DNA from: Dermabacter indicis
GTDB taxonomy: Bacteria; Actinomycetota; Actinomycetes; Actinomycetales; Dermabacteraceae
Direction of reading: 5' to 3'
Length of the DNA stretch: 39,208 nucleotides
Assembly (NCBI GenBank): GCA_001403775.1
Contig: CYUG01000012.1
Coordinates: 473,965 to 513,172, forward strand
Shown: piece after piece, positions 7,596-19,160 of the stretch
Layout: each line of letters opens with the position of its first letter
How positions within the stretch are numbered: position 1 is the first letter of the stretch
The notes under the pieces: generated by a model
Told to the model about the DNA's origin: nothing
Database searches by the model: none
What the model saw: the letters and a program-made list of their open reading frames with translations, nothing else
Made by a program: the position numbers and the translations under genes

Positions 7596-8090
7596 ATGGC
7601 AGAAGTCACCATTGAAGGTACGACCGTGTCGACGACCGGAGACCTCCCCAAGGTTGGCGATCAGCTTCCCGCATTCACCCTCGCGAATGCCGAGCTCGGC
7701 AACGTCACTCTCGAGGATTTCGCCGGCAAGCGCGTCGTGCTGAACATCTTCCCCTCGGTGGATACCCCCACGTGCCAGGCGCAACTGCGCACGTTCAACA
7801 AGAAGGCCTCCTCGCTTGACAACACCGTCGTTCTTGGTGTGTCGATGGATCTCCCGTTCGCGCAGGAGCGTTTCTGTGGCGCCGAGGGCCTCGATGATGT
7901 CCACACGTTCTCGGCTTTCCGTTCGAGCTTCGGTAAGGACTACGGCGTGGAGCTTTCCGACGGCGACTTCGCCGGCCTGTTTGCCCGTGCCGTTCTCGTT
8001 GCCGACGAAAACGGCAAGATCGTGCACGCACAGCTCGTGCCGAGCGTCGACGACGAACCCGATTACGAGGCTGCGCTCGCGGCGCTCTGA
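7596..8090 (+). CDS. tpx: Thiol peroxidase, Tpx-type peroxiredoxin
   Basis: A 164-residue atypical 2-Cys peroxiredoxin that reduces hydroperoxides with thioredoxin. The peroxidatic cysteine is C60 in the PSVDTPTCQAQLRTFN motif, and the resolving cysteine is C94 in ERFCGAEGL. The N-terminal ITLEG-type strand (VTIEGTTVSTTGDLPKVGDQ) and the full length match Tpx. The frame is open to TTG 7590, but ATG 7596 is chosen because AAGAAGGA at 7581-7588 gives a 7-nt spacing. A strong hairpin terminator follows the gene, so it is probably transcribed alone. Confidence 0.96.
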   Translation: MAEVTIEGTTVSTTGDLPKVGDQLPAFTLANAELGNVTLEDFAGKRVVLNIFPSVDTPTCQAQLRTFNKKASSLDNTVVLGVSMDLPFAQERFCGAEGLDDVHTFSAFRSSFGKDYGVELSDGDFAGLFARAVLVADENGKIVHAQLVPSVDDEPDYEAALAAL

Positions 8091-8106
8091 TAGTGCGTTC
8101 GTGATG

Positions 8107-8141
8107 AAGGCGTCCCGGTTTCGGCCGGGGCGCCTTTCTCT
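8107..8141 (+). terminator. Rho-independent terminator of tpx
   Basis: AAGGCGTCCCGG at 8107-8118 pairs with CCGGGGCGCCTT at 8125-8136 through a 12-bp stem with one G-T wobble and a 6-nt loop, followed by a short T-rich tail. It begins 16 nt after the tpx stop codon. Confidence 0.85.
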
Positions 8142-8202
8142 GTGCAGGCATGCGGCTGTACGGCCTGACGGATGCGTGAGGCACGAGACAGCTCTTGCGG
8201 CT

Positions 8203-8229
8203 TTGTGACCGGTCGGGCGGGTCTAGACT
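8203..8229 (+). promoter_or_regulatory. Candidate promoter of kup
   Basis: TTGTGA at 8203-8208 and TAGACT at 8224-8229 are separated by 15 bp, shorter than the ideal. The -10 ends 8 nt before GTG 8238 and 11 nt before ATG 8241, so the kup mRNA may have no or almost no leader. Confidence 0.45.
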
Positions 8230-8240
8230 CGTCGATCGTG

Positions 8241-10151
8241 ATGACAACTCACGCCCGTCAAAGCGGGATTTTTGCACTGTCCGTCGCCGCCCTCGGCGTC
8301 GTGTTTGGCGATATCGGCACCTCGCCCATTTACGCCTTCCAAGCTCTCTTTACGGAGGCTGATGGCCACCCGCTACCCCCCGATCCCGCGCATATTTTCG
8401 GTGCGCTCTCGCTCGTGCTGTGGGCGGTCACCTTCACCGTATCGATCAAGTACGTCGGCGTGCTGCTTCGGGCCGACAATGACGGCGAGGGCGGCGAACT
8501 TTCGCTCACCGCACTGCTCACGTCCGTTCTCACGAGCGCGCGTTCTCGTGGGCTCCTCGGTGTCGTCATGGTGCTCGGCATGTGCGCCGCGGGCCTGTTC
8601 TACGGCGATTCGCTCATCACGCCCGCGATCTCGATCCTTTCTGCCGTCGAGGGGCTCGAGGAGGCCTCGCCGGCACTTGAGCCACTCGTGGTGCCGATTG
8701 CCCTTGTGCTCGTACTCGCGCTTTTTAGCATTCAGCGCTGGGGAACCGGAGTCGTGGGGCGAGCCTTCGGACCCGTCATGATCGTGTGGTTCCTCGTAAT
8801 CGCCACGTTCGGTGTGCTCTCGGTCGTGAAGACTCCGCAAATCCTCTGGGCGCTTTCGCCCCATCACGCGCTCATGTTCATCACCTCGGAGCCCCTCGTG
8901 GCGTTCTTCGCCCTCGGTGCCGTGGTTCTGACCGTGACGGGTGCGGAAGCCCTCTATGCGGATATGGGGCACTTTGGTCGAGGCCCGATCGCGCGGGCGT
9001 GGTTTGCGCTCGTGTTCCCGTGCCTCGCGCTCAACTACCTTGGCCAGGGCGCGCTCGTGCTTCGCGAGGGCAATGCGAGCCACCCGTTCTACGATCTTGT
9101 GCCGCACGCTCTTCAGTTTCCCGTCGTGATCCTCGCGACGCTCGCGACGATCATCGCGTCGCAAGCGGTGATCGCGGGAGCCTTCAGCGTGTCGATGCAG
9201 GCGCAGCGCCTCGGGCTTCTCCCGCGGCTCTCCCACACGTACACGAGCGAACACAAGGGGCAGGTGTATGTGCCGGGTGTGAACTGGCTTCTGTGCGTTG
9301 GTGCGCTTGTGCTCATCCTCGCGTTCCGCTCCTCGCAGGGACTTTCGAGCGCGTACGGCATCGCCGTGTCGGGTTCGTTCCTGCTTTCGACCTCTCTCCT
9401 GTTCCTCTACTTCCGTCACGTGAAGGAATGGGCGATGTGGAAGGCAATCCTCGTGTGTGCGATCTTCGCGAGCGCCGAACTCTTCCTGTTTGCCGCGAAC
9501 GCCGCGAAAGTCTTCACGGGCGGCTGGATCCCGCTTGTCGTGTCCGCGCTGTGCATCGCGATGATGCACGTGTGGCGCACCGGCGCTGACCGGCTTCGCG
9601 AGCGCCGAAAGGAGCTGAGCGGCACGTGGGAAGAGTTCGTGGCGCGCACCGAAAAGAAACAGCTCCACAAGCTCCCGGGAACCGTCGTGTACCTGCACCA
9701 GGACGTGACCACCCCGCCGCTCGCGCTTCTCACGCAGACTCGCGTGAACCGCGCTCTTCACTCGCGCGTGGTGATCGCCGAGGTCACGACCGAGCCGGTT
9801 CCGCGCGTGAGTTCCCAGGAGAGAATCCAGATTGTCGACGTCCCGGGCGTTCCCGACGGTGTCGAGTGCGTTCACGTGCACTTCGGCTTCAAGGAGCATC
9901 TCGACGTGCCGAAGGCGATGCGTCTTCTCGCCTCGTGCGAGGACGCGACCGAGCGCTGGAGCAATCAACGTCTCAAGACCACGTGGTTCATCACGGCGCG
10001 CGCAAACCTCGTGCTCGCGCCCGCGTCGTTCGCGACGCTCGTCGCGAAGAAGCTTTTCCGCGTGATGTTCAAGAATCAGGCGCGCGCAAGCGACCACTTC
10101 CACCTTCCGGTCGCGCGCTCGATGGGCGTTGAAACCGACCTGCGCTTCTAA
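8241..10151 (+). CDS. kup: KUP/HAK/KT-family potassium uptake protein
   Basis: A 636-residue potassium-proton symporter of the Kup family. The first membrane helix carries the family signature FGDIGTSPIYAFQALF, and about twelve hydrophobic segments fill the first ~430 residues (for example GVVMVLGMCAAGLFYGDSLI and FALGAVVLTVTGAEALYADM). The C-terminal ~200 residues form the cytoplasmic domain, beginning near GTVVYLHQDVTTPP. The frame extends upstream to 8172, but the conserved protein starts at MTTHARQSG. GTG 8238 is an equally possible start that adds one residue. No Shine-Dalgarno sequence is visible, and a -10 element sits just upstream. The gene converges with icd across 27 bp. Confidence 0.93.
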   Translation: MTTHARQSGIFALSVAALGVVFGDIGTSPIYAFQALFTEADGHPLPPDPAHIFGALSLVLWAVTFTVSIKYVGVLLRADNDGEGGELSLTALLTSVLTSARSRGLLGVVMVLGMCAAGLFYGDSLITPAISILSAVEGLEEASPALEPLVVPIALVLVLALFSIQRWGTGVVGRAFGPVMIVWFLVIATFGVLSVVKTPQILWALSPHHALMFITSEPLVAFFALGAVVLTVTGAEALYADMGHFGRGPIARAWFALVFPCLALNYLGQGALVLREGNASHPFYDLVPHALQFPVVILATLATIIASQAVIAGAFSVSMQAQRLGLLPRLSHTYTSEHKGQVYVPGVNWLLCVGALVLILAFRSSQGLSSAYGIAVSGSFLLSTSLLFLYFRHVKEWAMWKAILVCAIFASAELFLFAANAAKVFTGGWIPLVVSALCIAMMHVWRTGADRLRERRKELSGTWEEFVARTEKKQLHKLPGTVVYLHQDVTTPPLALLTQTRVNRALHSRVVIAEVTTEPVPRVSSQERIQIVDVPGVPDGVECVHVHFGFKEHLDVPKAMRLLASCEDATERWSNQRLKTTWFITARANLVLAPASFATLVAKKLFRVMFKNQARASDHFHLPVARSMGVETDLRF

Positions 10152-10178
10152 AGGCCGGGCATCGAGCGCGGACCGGTA

Positions 10179-12413
10179 TTAGCGCGTCGCGAGTGCGTCG
10201 ATGATCGAATTCAGCTTCGCGGAGGGGCGCATGACCTCCTCGGTCTTAGCGGCATCAGGGCGGTAGTAGCCGCCGAGGTCGGCGGGCGAGCCCTGCGCGT
10301 CCAGAAGCTCGCGTTCGATCTGGTCCTCCGCGTCGTTCAGCTCGCGCGCGAGGGGCGCGAAAGCCTCCGCGAGCTCGGTGGATTCCGTTTGCGATGCGAG
10401 TTCGCGCGCCCAGAAGAGCGCGAGGAAGAAGTGCGAGCCGCGGTTGTCGATACCGCCGAGGCGGCGCTCGGGAGACTTGCCCTTGTTGAGGAGAGTCTCG
10501 GTCGCGCGGTCAAGGGCGTTTGCGAGAACCGCGGCATCTCGGTTGCCATCGTGGCGCGCGAGGTGCCGGAGCGACTCGGCGAGGGCGAGGAATTCGCCGA
10601 GCGAGTCCCACCGCAGGTAGTTCTCGCTGACGAGTTGCTGCACGTGCTTGGGTGCGGAGCCCCCGGCGCCCGTCTCAAACAGACCGCCGCCCGCCATGAG
10701 CGGCACGACCGAGAGCATCTTCGCGCTCGTACCGAGCTCCATGATCGGGAAGAGATCCGTGAGGTAATCGCGAAGGACGTTCCCCGTGACCGAGATCGTG
10801 TCGAGCCCCGCACGCGTGCGCTCGAGGGTTTCCTCCATTGCCTTGACGGGGCTCAGTACCCGAATATCGAGACCATCCGTGTGTTCCTCGGCGAGGTAGC
10901 GCTCGACCTTCGCCGCGACTTCGCGATCGTGTGCCCGCTCCGGGTCAAGCCAGAAGAAGGCGGGGGTGTTGCTCAGGCGCGCGCGGCGTACAGCGAGAGC
11001 GACCCAATCGCGCACGGGCGCATCCTTCGTGTGGCACGCGCGGAAAATGTCGCCAGCTTCGACCTCGTGCGACGTGAGCGCCGCATCGGCGCACCCGCAC
11101 GTCGAGCGGACCTCGATACGCCCCGCAGCGGGAGCGATGAAGGTCTTGTCATGGCTGCCGTACTCCTCGGCCTTTTGCGCCATGAGCCCCACGTTTGGGA
11201 CGGTCCCCATAGTCGTGGGATCGAATGCGCCGTGGCGACGGCAATCGTCAATCACCACCTGATAGATGGGGGCATAGGAACTGTCGGGAATGACGGCGAG
11301 GGTGTCGTGCGTGGCACCGTCGGGCCCCCACATCTTTCCGCTCGTGCGAATCATGGCAGGCATGCTGGCATCCACGATCACGTCGCTAGGGACATGGAGG
11401 TTCGTGATGCCGCGATCGGAATCGACCATCGCGAGCTCGGGGCCTTCGGAGAGACGTGTGGTGACGAGCGCACGAATAGACTCGGCGGTGCCTGCGTCGA
11501 GAGCATCGAGGCCCCCAAGAATAGCGCCGAGGCCGTTGTTCGCGGAGAGGCCCGCCGCCTCGAGTTCCGCTCCGAAACGTGTGAAGACCTCGGGGAAGAA
11601 GGCGCGCACGGCGTGGCCGAAGATGACGGGATCGCTCACCTTCAGCATCGTGGCCTTGAGGTGGAGCGAGAAGAGGACGCCGCGCTCGCGGGCCTCGTCG
11701 ATCTGCGCCGCGAGGAAGGCGTCGAGGGCGCAAGCGCCCATGACACTCGCGTCGATGATGTCGCCCTCCGTGGCTTTCACCTCGTCTTTCAGGACGGTCT
11801 CGGTGCCGTCGGGCGCGACGTGGACGATCTGGAACGTCTTTTCGCCGCGCACCACGAAGCTTTGCTCGCTCGTGTGGAAGTCGCCTTCGCTCATCGTTGC
11901 GACCTGAGTGCGGGACTCGCTGCTCCACTCGCCCATGCGGTGCGGATGCGCTTTCGCGAAGTTCTTGACGGCGCGCGGGGCGCGGCGATCGGAGTTGCCC
12001 TCGCGCAGCACGGGATTCACGGCAGAGCCCTTGACGGCGTCGTAGCGGGAGCGGATTTCGCGCTCGTCTTCGCTCGAAGGGGATTCAGGGTAGTCGGGGA
12101 GATCGTAGCCGCGTGCCTGGAGTTCGGCGATCGCGGCCTTAAGCTGTGGCACCGATGCCGAAATATTCGGAAGCTTGATGATGTTCGCCTCGGACGTTCG
12201 GGCGAGGGAGCCGAGATCAGCGAGGGCGTCGCCTTCGCGCTGGTCCTCCGGGAGGCGATCCGCGAAAGCGGCGAGGATGCGGCCCGCGAGCGAGATGTCC
12301 CGCGTCGCGACGTCAACGCCCGCCTTCGAGGCGAAGCCGCGCACGATCGGCAGGAGTGATGCGGTCGCAAGCATGGGGGCTTCGTCGGTGATGGTGTACA
12401 TGATGGTGGACAT
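10179..12413 (-). CDS. icd: Isocitrate dehydrogenase, NADP-dependent, monomeric type
   Basis: A 744-residue monomeric isocitrate dehydrogenase, about 80 kDa and unrelated in length to the ~415-residue dimeric enzyme. It oxidises isocitrate to 2-oxoglutarate with NADP+ in the TCA cycle. Recognisable stretches are the N-terminal [26 protein letters not shown], the substrate-region [10 protein letters not shown], and the central [18 protein letters not shown] and [22 protein letters not shown] 12413 is chosen over 12419 because GAGGAG lies 6 nt upstream of it. Citrate synthase, one step away in the same pathway, lies about 9 kb downstream on the other strand and is not in an operon with it. Confidence 0.96.
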   Translation of the reverse strand: MSTIMYTITDEAPMLATASLLPIVRGFASKAGVDVATRDISLAGRILAAFADRLPEDQREGDALADLGSLARTSEANIIKLPNISASVPQLKAAIAELQARGYDLPDYPESPSSEDEREIRSRYDAVKGSAVNPVLREGNSDRRAPRAVKNFAKAHPHRMGEWSSESRTQVATMSEGDFHTSEQSFVVRGEKTFQIVHVAPDGTETVLKDEVKATEGDIIDASVMGACALDAFLAAQIDEARERGVLFSLHLKATMLKVSDPVIFGHAVRAFFPEVFTRFGAELEAAGLSANNGLGAILGGLDALDAGTAESIRALVTTRLSEGPELAMVDSDRGITNLHVPSDVIVDASMPAMIRTSGKMWGPDGATHDTLAVIPDSSYAPIYQVVIDDCRRHGAFDPTTMGTVPNVGLMAQKAEEYGSHDKTFIAPAAGRIEVRSTCGCADAALTSHEVEAGDIFRACHTKDAPVRDWVALAVRRARLSNTPAFFWLDPERAHDREVAAKVERYLAEEHTDGLDIRVLSPVKAMEETLERTRAGLDTISVTGNVLRDYLTDLFPIMELGTSAKMLSVVPLMAGGGLFETGAGGSAPKHVQQLVSENYLRWDSLGEFLALAESLRHLARHDGNRDAAVLANALDRATETLLNKGKSPERRLGGIDNRGSHFFLALFWARELASQTESTELAEAFAPLARELNDAEDQIERELLDAQGSPADLGGYYRPDAAKTEEVMRPSAKLNSIIDALATR

Positions 12414-12485
12414 CGGCATCTCCTCGCGGTCACGGGCACGAACCCCTCAAACGTACCAGGAGCAAGGCACGGCGAGAGGGCATGC

Positions 12486-13259
12486 TCAACCGCCGAGTGC
12501 CCAGAGGCTCCCGGCCATCACGAGGCAGCCGATCGCGCACCACGCAAGTGTGCGCGTGAGCCTCGCGTGCGCAAAGGCGAGGGGGAGGAGCTCGACCGTG
12601 CTGATCGCGATCATGACACCCGCAATCAAAGGGGTCGCCCATTCGAGGTTGGCGGTGTGTCCCGTGAGGGCAAGCAGGCCGTACAGGGTGAGCGCCCCGA
12701 TGGGCTCGGATAGCCCCGAAAGGGTGGTCGCGAGGATAGCCTTCGTGCGCGAGCCGGTCGCGTGGAGGATGGGGGCGGCGATCGCGACGCCTTCGGGGAC
12801 GTTATGGAGCGCGATCGCGGCCGCAAGCGGGAGCGCGAAGGCGGTATCTTGCAGGGCGCTTGAGAAGGTCGCGAACCCCTCGGGGATGTTGTGCGCGGTG
12901 AGGGCGAGTGCGGTCATGAGCCCCGTTCGCAGGAGCTGGCGTGTGGAGGCGGGGTCCGACGGTTGCCCGACCGTCGTAGCGGCGATGGCGGCGCGGCGTT
13001 CCCACAGTCGGGAGCCGAAGTCGAGTACGCCCACGATCACGAGACCGCCGGCGGCAAACGCGAGCGCTGCTCCCACCCCGAGTTCCTCGAAGGAATGGGG
13101 GAGGAGCTCGAGTGCGCTCACGGTGAGCATGGCTCCCGCGGCGAAAGCGAGGGCCGAGCCAAGGGCTCTTGGCTCTCGGGCGCGCTCGCGCAGGGCGATG
13201 AGGGCACCGAAGGTCGTCGCGAGCCCGGCGATGGTCGTGAGGGTGAGCGCGGTCAGCAT
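12486..13259 (-). CDS. ZIP-family divalent metal transporter
   Basis: A membrane protein of about 257 residues with eight predicted helices. The family-defining HNIPEGFATF and HNVPEGVAIA motifs, in helices IV and V, supply His and Glu metal ligands, and a His/Glu-bearing LELLPHSFEELG lies in helix II. The layout matches bacterial ZupT/GufA-like ZIP proteins, which take up zinc or other divalent metals across the cytoplasmic membrane. The longest frame starts at a TTG (13277); ATG 13259 gives a better first helix and is chosen, but neither start has a good ribosome-binding site. It lies 72 bp from icd and 51 bp from pfkA on the same strand. Confidence 0.87.
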   Translation of the reverse strand: MLTALTLTTIAGLATTFGALIALRERAREPRALGSALAFAAGAMLTVSALELLPHSFEELGVGAALAFAAGGLVIVGVLDFGSRLWERRAAIAATTVGQPSDPASTRQLLRTGLMTALALTAHNIPEGFATFSSALQDTAFALPLAAAIALHNVPEGVAIAAPILHATGSRTKAILATTLSGLSEPIGALTLYGLLALTGHTANLEWATPLIAGVMIAISTVELLPLAFAHARLTRTLAWCAIGCLVMAGSLWALGG

Positions 13260-13310
13260 ATTGAGAACATTTATCAAGAATCTGGCCGTCGAGGCAAGCC
13301 CGCGGCGTGT

Positions 13311-14345
13311 CTAACCGAAGAGGACGCGTACCTCATCCCATCGCGCCTTCGGCACGCGTTTGACCGAATCGATGGCTTCGGTGAGAGGCTCGTTGACGAT
13401 ATCGGTTCCGCGAAGCGAAACCATGCGGCCGAAGCCCCCTTCGTGGACGAGGTCGATTGCGGCCATGCCGAAACGGGTCGCGAGGACGCGGTCGTACGCA
13501 TTTGGTTCGCCACCGCGCTGGATGTGCCCAAGCACGGTTGCACGGGTCTCGATCCCCGTGGCTTTTTCGATGTAGGGGGCGAGGCGCTGGGCGACGCCAC
13601 CGAAACGCGGGCGGCCGAACTCGTCCATTTCGTAGTCCATGAAGTCCGCGGGAGCATCCTTGGGGACATACCCCTCGGCGACAACGACGAGCGGCGAGCG
13701 GCGCTTCGAACGGGCGGCACGCTGCGCGACATACTCGCAAATCTCCTCAATCGTGAGCGGGTACTCGGGAATGCAGATGACGTGCGCGCCCGCGGCCATC
13801 CCCGAATGTAGCGCGATCCATCCGACGCTGCGGCCCATGACCTCAGCGACCATGCAGCGGTGGTGGCTGTTCCCGGTCATGCGCAAGCGGTCCAGGTTTT
13901 CTGTGGCAATGTCAACGGCGGTGTGAAAGCCGAACGTGTAGTCGGTCGCGTCGAGGTCGTTATCAACTGTTTTTGGAACGCCGACGACCGGGATTCCTGC
14001 TTCTGCGAGGCGATTGGCAGTGTAGAGAGTGCCATCGCCGCCAATCGCGATGAGCGCATCAACCTCGTGATCCTCGAGCACCATACGCACGCCGTCGGCG
14101 CCACCGCCGTCCTCATGAAATGGGTTCACACGCGAAGTCCCAAGGATCGTGCCGCCCTGACGGCCGATACCACGCACGAGGCGGCGCGGGATGGGGATGA
14201 ATTCATCGTCCCGTACGCCTTTCCAGCCGTCGAGGTAGCCCACGAACTCATCTTCGTAGATCGAGTCCCCCTTGAGTACGGCCCCGCGGATCACCGCGTT
14301 GAGCCCTGGGCAATCGCCGCCAGAAGTCAGAATGCCGACCTTCAT
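13311..14345 (-). CDS. pfkA: 6-phosphofructokinase, probably ATP-dependent
   Basis: A 344-residue glycolytic enzyme that phosphorylates fructose 6-phosphate. ILTSGGDCPGLNAVIRG starts the protein, IGGDGTLYTA lies at 101-110 and VPKTVDND, with the catalytic Asp, lies at 123-130. The residue that discriminates donors is Gly105 (E. coli position 104), which indicates ATP; a PPi enzyme would have Asp. Lys125 (E. coli position 124), a residue common in PPi enzymes, is also present, the mixed type seen in actinobacterial group III PFKs. MAEVMGRSVGWIALHSGMA binds the substrate. GAAAGAGAG upstream of ATG 14345 is the ribosome-binding site. The gene is divergent from the dehydrogenase at 14532. Confidence 0.95.
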   Translation of the reverse strand: MKVGILTSGGDCPGLNAVIRGAVLKGDSIYEDEFVGYLDGWKGVRDDEFIPIPRRLVRGIGRQGGTILGTSRVNPFHEDGGGADGVRMVLEDHEVDALIAIGGDGTLYTANRLAEAGIPVVGVPKTVDNDLDATDYTFGFHTAVDIATENLDRLRMTGNSHHRCMVAEVMGRSVGWIALHSGMAAGAHVICIPEYPLTIEEICEYVAQRAARSKRRSPLVVVAEGYVPKDAPADFMDYEMDEFGRPRFGGVAQRLAPYIEKATGIETRATVLGHIQRGGEPNAYDRVLATRFGMAAIDLVHEGGFGRMVSLRGTDIVNEPLTEAIDSVKRVPKARWDEVRVLFG

Positions 14346-14492
14346 GTCACTCTCTTTCGGTTGTGCCTTACGCCACGTCCATCCTAATGAATGTGGTGCG
14401 GGACCCTAGATCGTGCCCACGAGGCGAAATGTTCTACTTTTACATGTTTCGGTAGTCGAGATCCTATGGCCCTATTCGGACGAAAGACATAG

Positions 14493-15296
<804 letters not shown>

Positions 15297-15311
15297 TCCT
15301 CGCTACTCGCA

Positions 15312-15345
15312 AAAATGGGGCTCCGCCACGGCGGAGCCCCATTTT
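15312..15345. terminator. Bidirectional terminator between budC and pgi
   Basis: A perfect 15-bp stem, AAAATGGGGCTCCGC at 15312-15326 with GCGGAGCCCCATTTT at 15331-15345, has a 4-nt loop. The A-run on one side and the T-run on the other allow it to end transcription from both converging genes. Confidence 0.92.
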
Positions 15346-15358
15346 CTACGCAATGGGT

Positions 15359-17050
15359 TTAAGCGCGGTTCGCGCGGTAGTACTCGATGAGCTGGCGCGT
15401 CGAAGCATCTTGCTCGGCAAGAACCGCCTCGTCGCCGGCAACGGCGCTCGTGAGCTGCTTCGCGAGCTGCTTACCGAGTTCGACGCCCCACTGGTCGAAG
15501 CTGTTGATGCCCCACACGGCGCCCTGTACGAACGTGATGTGCTCGTAGAGGGCGATCAGCTGGCCGAGAACGCTCGGCGTGAGCGCGCTCGCCATGATCG
15601 ACGTGGTCGGACGGTTGCCCGAGAATACGCGTGCCGGAACGAGCGAGCCCGTCGTGCCCTCTGCCTCAACTTCCTCGGCAGTCTTGCCGAACGCGAGGGC
15701 TTTCGTCTGTGCGAAAAAGTTCGCGAGGAAAAGCTCGTGGACGTCGGTTTCGCCATCCTTGAGCGCGTAGGTCGGGTTCGCGAACGCGATGAAGTCCGCG
15801 GGGATGAGGCGCGTGCCCTGGTGGATGAGCTGGTAGAAGGCGTGCTGGCCGTTCGTACCGGGCTCGCCCCAGAAAATCTCGCCCGTCTCAGCGGTCACGG
15901 GGGAGCCGTCGTAGCGCACCGCCTTGCCGTTCGACTCCATCGTGAGCTGCTGGAGGTAGGCGGGGAAACGGTGAAGGAACTGGCTGTAGGGGAGAACCGC
16001 GTGGGTTTCCGCACCGAGGAAGTTCACGTTCCACACGTTCACGAGCCCCATGAGCAAAGGCACGTTTTCCTCGGGAGCTGCTGTGCGGAAATGCTCGTCC
16101 ATCGCGTGGAAACCACCGAGGAATTCCTCGAAGGCCTCGGGGCCGAACACGACGGCGAGGATCGTGCCGATCGCCGAATCGACCGAGTAGCGACCGCCCA
16201 CCCAGCTCCAGAACCCGAAGGCGTTGGCAGGGTCAATCCCGAATTCCTCGACCTTGTCGAGCGCGGTCGAGACCGCAACGAAGTGCTTCGCGACAGCCTC
16301 GGCATCGCTCGACTCGGCGACGCCGGCGGCGTGGAGGCCTTCGAGAAGCCAGGCGCGCACGAGCTTCGCGTTCGTGATGGTCTCGAGGGTCGTGAAGGTT
16401 TTCGACGCGACGATCACAAGGGTCGTCTCAGGGTCGAGGTCGCGAGTCGTCTCACCCACGTCGGTGGGATCAATGTTCGAAATAAAGCGCGCTTCGATGC
16501 CCGCATCGGCGAGCGGACGCAGTGCCTCGTACACCATCACGGGGCCGAGGTCGGATCCGCCGATGCCGACGTTGACGACGGTCTCAATCTTCTTACCCGT
16601 GACGCCGGTCCACTCGCCGCTGCGCACCTTGTTCGCGAAGGCGTAGATGCGCTCGAGAACCTCGTGAACGTCGCCATCAACATTCTGACCATCAACCTCG
16701 AGCGCGGGCGTTATGCCCTTCGGGCGGCGCAGGGCCGTGTGCAAAACAGCGCGGTCCTCGGTCGTGTTGATGTGCTCGCCAGTGAACATCGCGTCGCGGC
16801 GCTCGGTTACGCCCGTTTCCTTCGCGAGATCGAGAAGGAGGCCGATTGTGTCCTCGGAAACGAGGTTCTTCGAGAGGTCGACGAAGAGATCCGCCGCGTC
16901 AAAGCTCAGATTCTTGGCGCGATCGGGATTCTCCGCGAAGGTTTCGCGCAGGCCTTTATCGAGCATGCCGTCATGCTCTTCGAGGCGCTGCCATGCCTCG
17001 GTGGTGGTGGGATCGATGGGTGCGGGTGCAGGGTTGGTATTTTCGCTCAT
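15359..17050 (-). CDS. pgi: Glucose-6-phosphate isomerase
   Basis: A 563-residue enzyme that interconverts glucose 6-phosphate and fructose 6-phosphate. [20 protein letters not shown] near the middle is the sugar-phosphate signature, [15 protein letters not shown] binds the phosphate, [11 protein letters not shown] and the C-terminal [15 protein letters not shown] are the two PROSITE-type PGI motifs. The frame continues upstream to 17236, but the first ~62 codons overlap the typA start and are not PGI-like, so ATG 17050 is chosen. The ribosome-binding site is weak. The gene is divergent from typA and converges with budC across a shared terminator. With pfkA in the window it gives two consecutive glycolytic steps. 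Confidence 0.96.
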   Translation of the reverse strand: MSENTNPAPAPIDPTTTEAWQRLEEHDGMLDKGLRETFAENPDRAKNLSFDAADLFVDLSKNLVSEDTIGLLLDLAKETGVTERRDAMFTGEHINTTEDRAVLHTALRRPKGITPALEVDGQNVDGDVHEVLERIYAFANKVRSGEWTGVTGKKIETVVNVGIGGSDLGPVMVYEALRPLADAGIEARFISNIDPTDVGETTRDLDPETTLVIVASKTFTTLETITNAKLVRAWLLEGLHAAGVAESSDAEAVAKHFVAVSTALDKVEEFGIDPANAFGFWSWVGGRYSVDSAIGTILAVVFGPEAFEEFLGGFHAMDEHFRTAAPEENVPLLMGLVNVWNVNFLGAETHAVLPYSQFLHRFPAYLQQLTMESNGKAVRYDGSPVTAETGEIFWGEPGTNGQHAFYQLIHQGTRLIPADFIAFANPTYALKDGETDVHELFLANFFAQTKALAFGKTAEEVEAEGTTGSLVPARVFSGNRPTTSIMASALTPSVLGQLIALYEHITFVQGAVWGINSFDQWGVELGKQLAKQLTSAVAGDEAVLAEQDASTRQLIEYYRANRA

Positions 17051-17228
17051 GCTTCCATTGTGATCCCTCAGCCTGTGAGGCAGATTTCTATTAGTCCCGT
17101 GAGACCCCGCGCGCACGGGGATTGAGGGGTGGGACGCGCTACCATGAAGCGGGCGCGCGTGGGCCAGGCAAGCGTCGGACCCCCACACCTCATCAAACTT
17201 CCGCCGATCCCGAAGAGATAAGGCTCCC

Positions 17229-19145
17229 ATGACCATTCAGCACCGTTCCGACCTTCGAAACGTCGCGATTGTTGCGCACGTTGATCACGGCAAAACGACC
17301 CTCGTGGACGCCATGCTCCGCCAGGGCGGCGCGTTCGGCGAACGCGACAAGGTGGACGAGCGTGCGATGGACTCCGGTGATCTCGAGCGTGAGAAGGGCA
17401 TTACGATCCTCGCGAAGAACACCGCGATCCACTACTCGGGCCCCACAGCCGCGGAAATCGGGCACCCCGAGGACATCACGATCAACGTGATCGATACCCC
17501 GGGGCACGCCGACTTCGGCGGCGAGGTGGAGCGCGGCCTCTCGATGGTCGACGGCGTTGTGCTTCTCGTGGATGCGTCCGAGGGGCCGCTCCCGCAGACC
17601 CGTTTCGTGCTGCGCAAGGCTCTCGCCGCGAACCTTCCCGTGATCATCGTCGTGAACAAGGTTGACCGCCCCGACGCCCGCATCGACGCTGTCGTCAACG
17701 AAACGACCGACCTCCTTCTTGGCCTCGCGGAAGATCTCTCCCAGGACAACGCCGACATCGACTTCGACGCGCTTCTCGACGTCCCCGTGATCTATGCCTC
17801 GGGTAAGGCCGGGCGTGCGAGCGCCAACAAGCCCGCCGACGGCGAGCTTCCCGATTCCGAAACCGTTGAGCCACTGTTCAAGACGATCCTCGAGTCGATC
17901 CCCGCTCCCGAATACGATGACGAGATGCCGCTTCAGGCACACGTGACGAATCTCGACGCCTCCCCGTTCCTCGGCCGCCTCGCGCTCCTGCGCATCGAGA
18001 ACGGCGAGCTTAAGAAGGGGCAGCAGGTCGCGTGGGCAACCCGCCACGGCGACATCAAGAGCGTCAAGGTCACCGAACTTCTCGAAACGAAGGGCCTTTC
18101 GCGCGAGCCCATGACCCGTACCGCGCGCCCCGGCGACATCGTCGCCGTCGCAGGTATCCCCGACATCATGATCGGCGAGACTCTTACCGATCTCGAGGAT
18201 CCGCGCCCGCTCCCGCTCATCACCGTGGATGACCCCGCGATCTCGATGACGATTGGCATCAACACCTCGCCGATCGCCGGCAAGGTCAAGGGACACAAGC
18301 TCACGGCCCGCCAGGTCAAGGACCGCCTCGATGCCGAGCTCGTGGGCAACGTGTCCCTCAAAGTTCTGCCCACCGATCGCCCCGACGCGTGGGAGGTGCA
18401 GGGCAGAGGCGAGCTCGCGCTTGCGATCCTCGTCGAGCAAATGCGCCGCGAAGGTTTTGAGCTGACCGTTGGCAAGCCGCAGGTGCTCACGCGTGAGATT
18501 GACGGCGTGAAGTGCGAGCCGATCGAGCGCATGACGATCGACGTGCCAGAGGAGTACCTCGGGACGGTCACGCAGCTCATGGCCTCGCGCAAGGGCCGCA
18601 TGGAAACGATGAACAACCACGGCTCCGGCTGGGTGCGCATGGAATTCCTCGTGCCCGCCCGCGGCCTTATCGGCTTCCGCTCGCGCTTCATGACCGAAAC
18701 GCGCGGCACCGGCATAGCCTCGTCGATCGCCGACGGCTTCGAACCGTGGGTAGGCCCGATCGAGTTCCGCAACACCGGCTCGCTCGTTGCTGACCGCGCG
18801 GGTGCCGTGACTCCCTACGCAATGATCAACCTCCAAGAGCGCGGCTCCTTCTTCGTGGAGCCGACCTCCGAGGTGTATCAGGGCCAGGTCGTTGGCGAAA
18901 ACTCCCGTAACGAGGAGATGGACGTCAACATCACGAAGGAAAAGAAGCTCACGAACATGCGCTCCGCGACCGCGGACGCGTTCGAGAACCTCATCCCGCC
19001 GCGCAAGCTCACCCTCGAAGAGTCGCTCGAGTTCGCCGCTGAGGACGAATGCGTCGAGGTCACGCCCGAGATCGTCCGCATCCGCAAGGTTGTCCTCGAT
19101 CCCACCGAGCGTGCCCGTGCGCGCGCACGCGCCCGCAATTCCTGA
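17229..19145 (+). CDS. typA: Ribosome-associated translational GTPase TypA/BipA
   Basis: A 638-residue translation-factor GTPase that binds the ribosome and helps 50S assembly and stress adaptation. The G1 motif AHVDHGKTT is at residues 16-24, and G2/G3 follow with the switch-region [15 protein letters not shown] and [12 protein letters not shown] (G4). The EF-G-like domains II, III and V and the BipA C-terminal domain follow, with [40 protein letters not shown] and [14 protein letters not shown]. Length matches the family. ATG 17229 has AAGG 8 nt upstream. It heads a run of plus-strand genes; the next gene begins 15 nt after the stop and may be co-transcribed. Confidence 0.97.
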   Translation: MTIQHRSDLRNVAIVAHVDHGKTTLVDAMLRQGGAFGERDKVDERAMDSGDLEREKGITILAKNTAIHYSGPTAAEIGHPEDITINVIDTPGHADFGGEVERGLSMVDGVVLLVDASEGPLPQTRFVLRKALAANLPVIIVVNKVDRPDARIDAVVNETTDLLLGLAEDLSQDNADIDFDALLDVPVIYASGKAGRASANKPADGELPDSETVEPLFKTILESIPAPEYDDEMPLQAHVTNLDASPFLGRLALLRIENGELKKGQQVAWATRHGDIKSVKVTELLETKGLSREPMTRTARPGDIVAVAGIPDIMIGETLTDLEDPRPLPLITVDDPAISMTIGINTSPIAGKVKGHKLTARQVKDRLDAELVGNVSLKVLPTDRPDAWEVQGRGELALAILVEQMRREGFELTVGKPQVLTREIDGVKCEPIERMTIDVPEEYLGTVTQLMASRKGRMETMNNHGSGWVRMEFLVPARGLIGFRSRFMTETRGTGIASSIADGFEPWVGPIEFRNTGSLVADRAGAVTPYAMINLQERGSFFVEPTSEVYQGQVVGENSRNEEMDVNITKEKKLTNMRSATADAFENLIPPRKLTLEESLEFAAEDECVEVTPEIVRIRKVVLDPTERARARARARNS

Positions 19146-19160
19146 CTCGAGGCGCGAGCG

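Noticed and set aside
8373-10103. A 576-codon minus-strand open frame across kup
   Set aside because: Antisense to kup; Arg/His/Glu-rich with no membrane segment or known motif.
10389-12359. A 656-codon plus-strand open frame across icd
   Set aside because: Antisense to the monomeric isocitrate dehydrogenase; composition is that of a GC-bias shadow.
17051-17236. Upstream extension of pgi by 62 residues
   Set aside because: It overlaps the typA start codon and ribosome-binding region and has no resemblance to glucose-6-phosphate isomerase; MSENTNPA at 17050 is a natural start.
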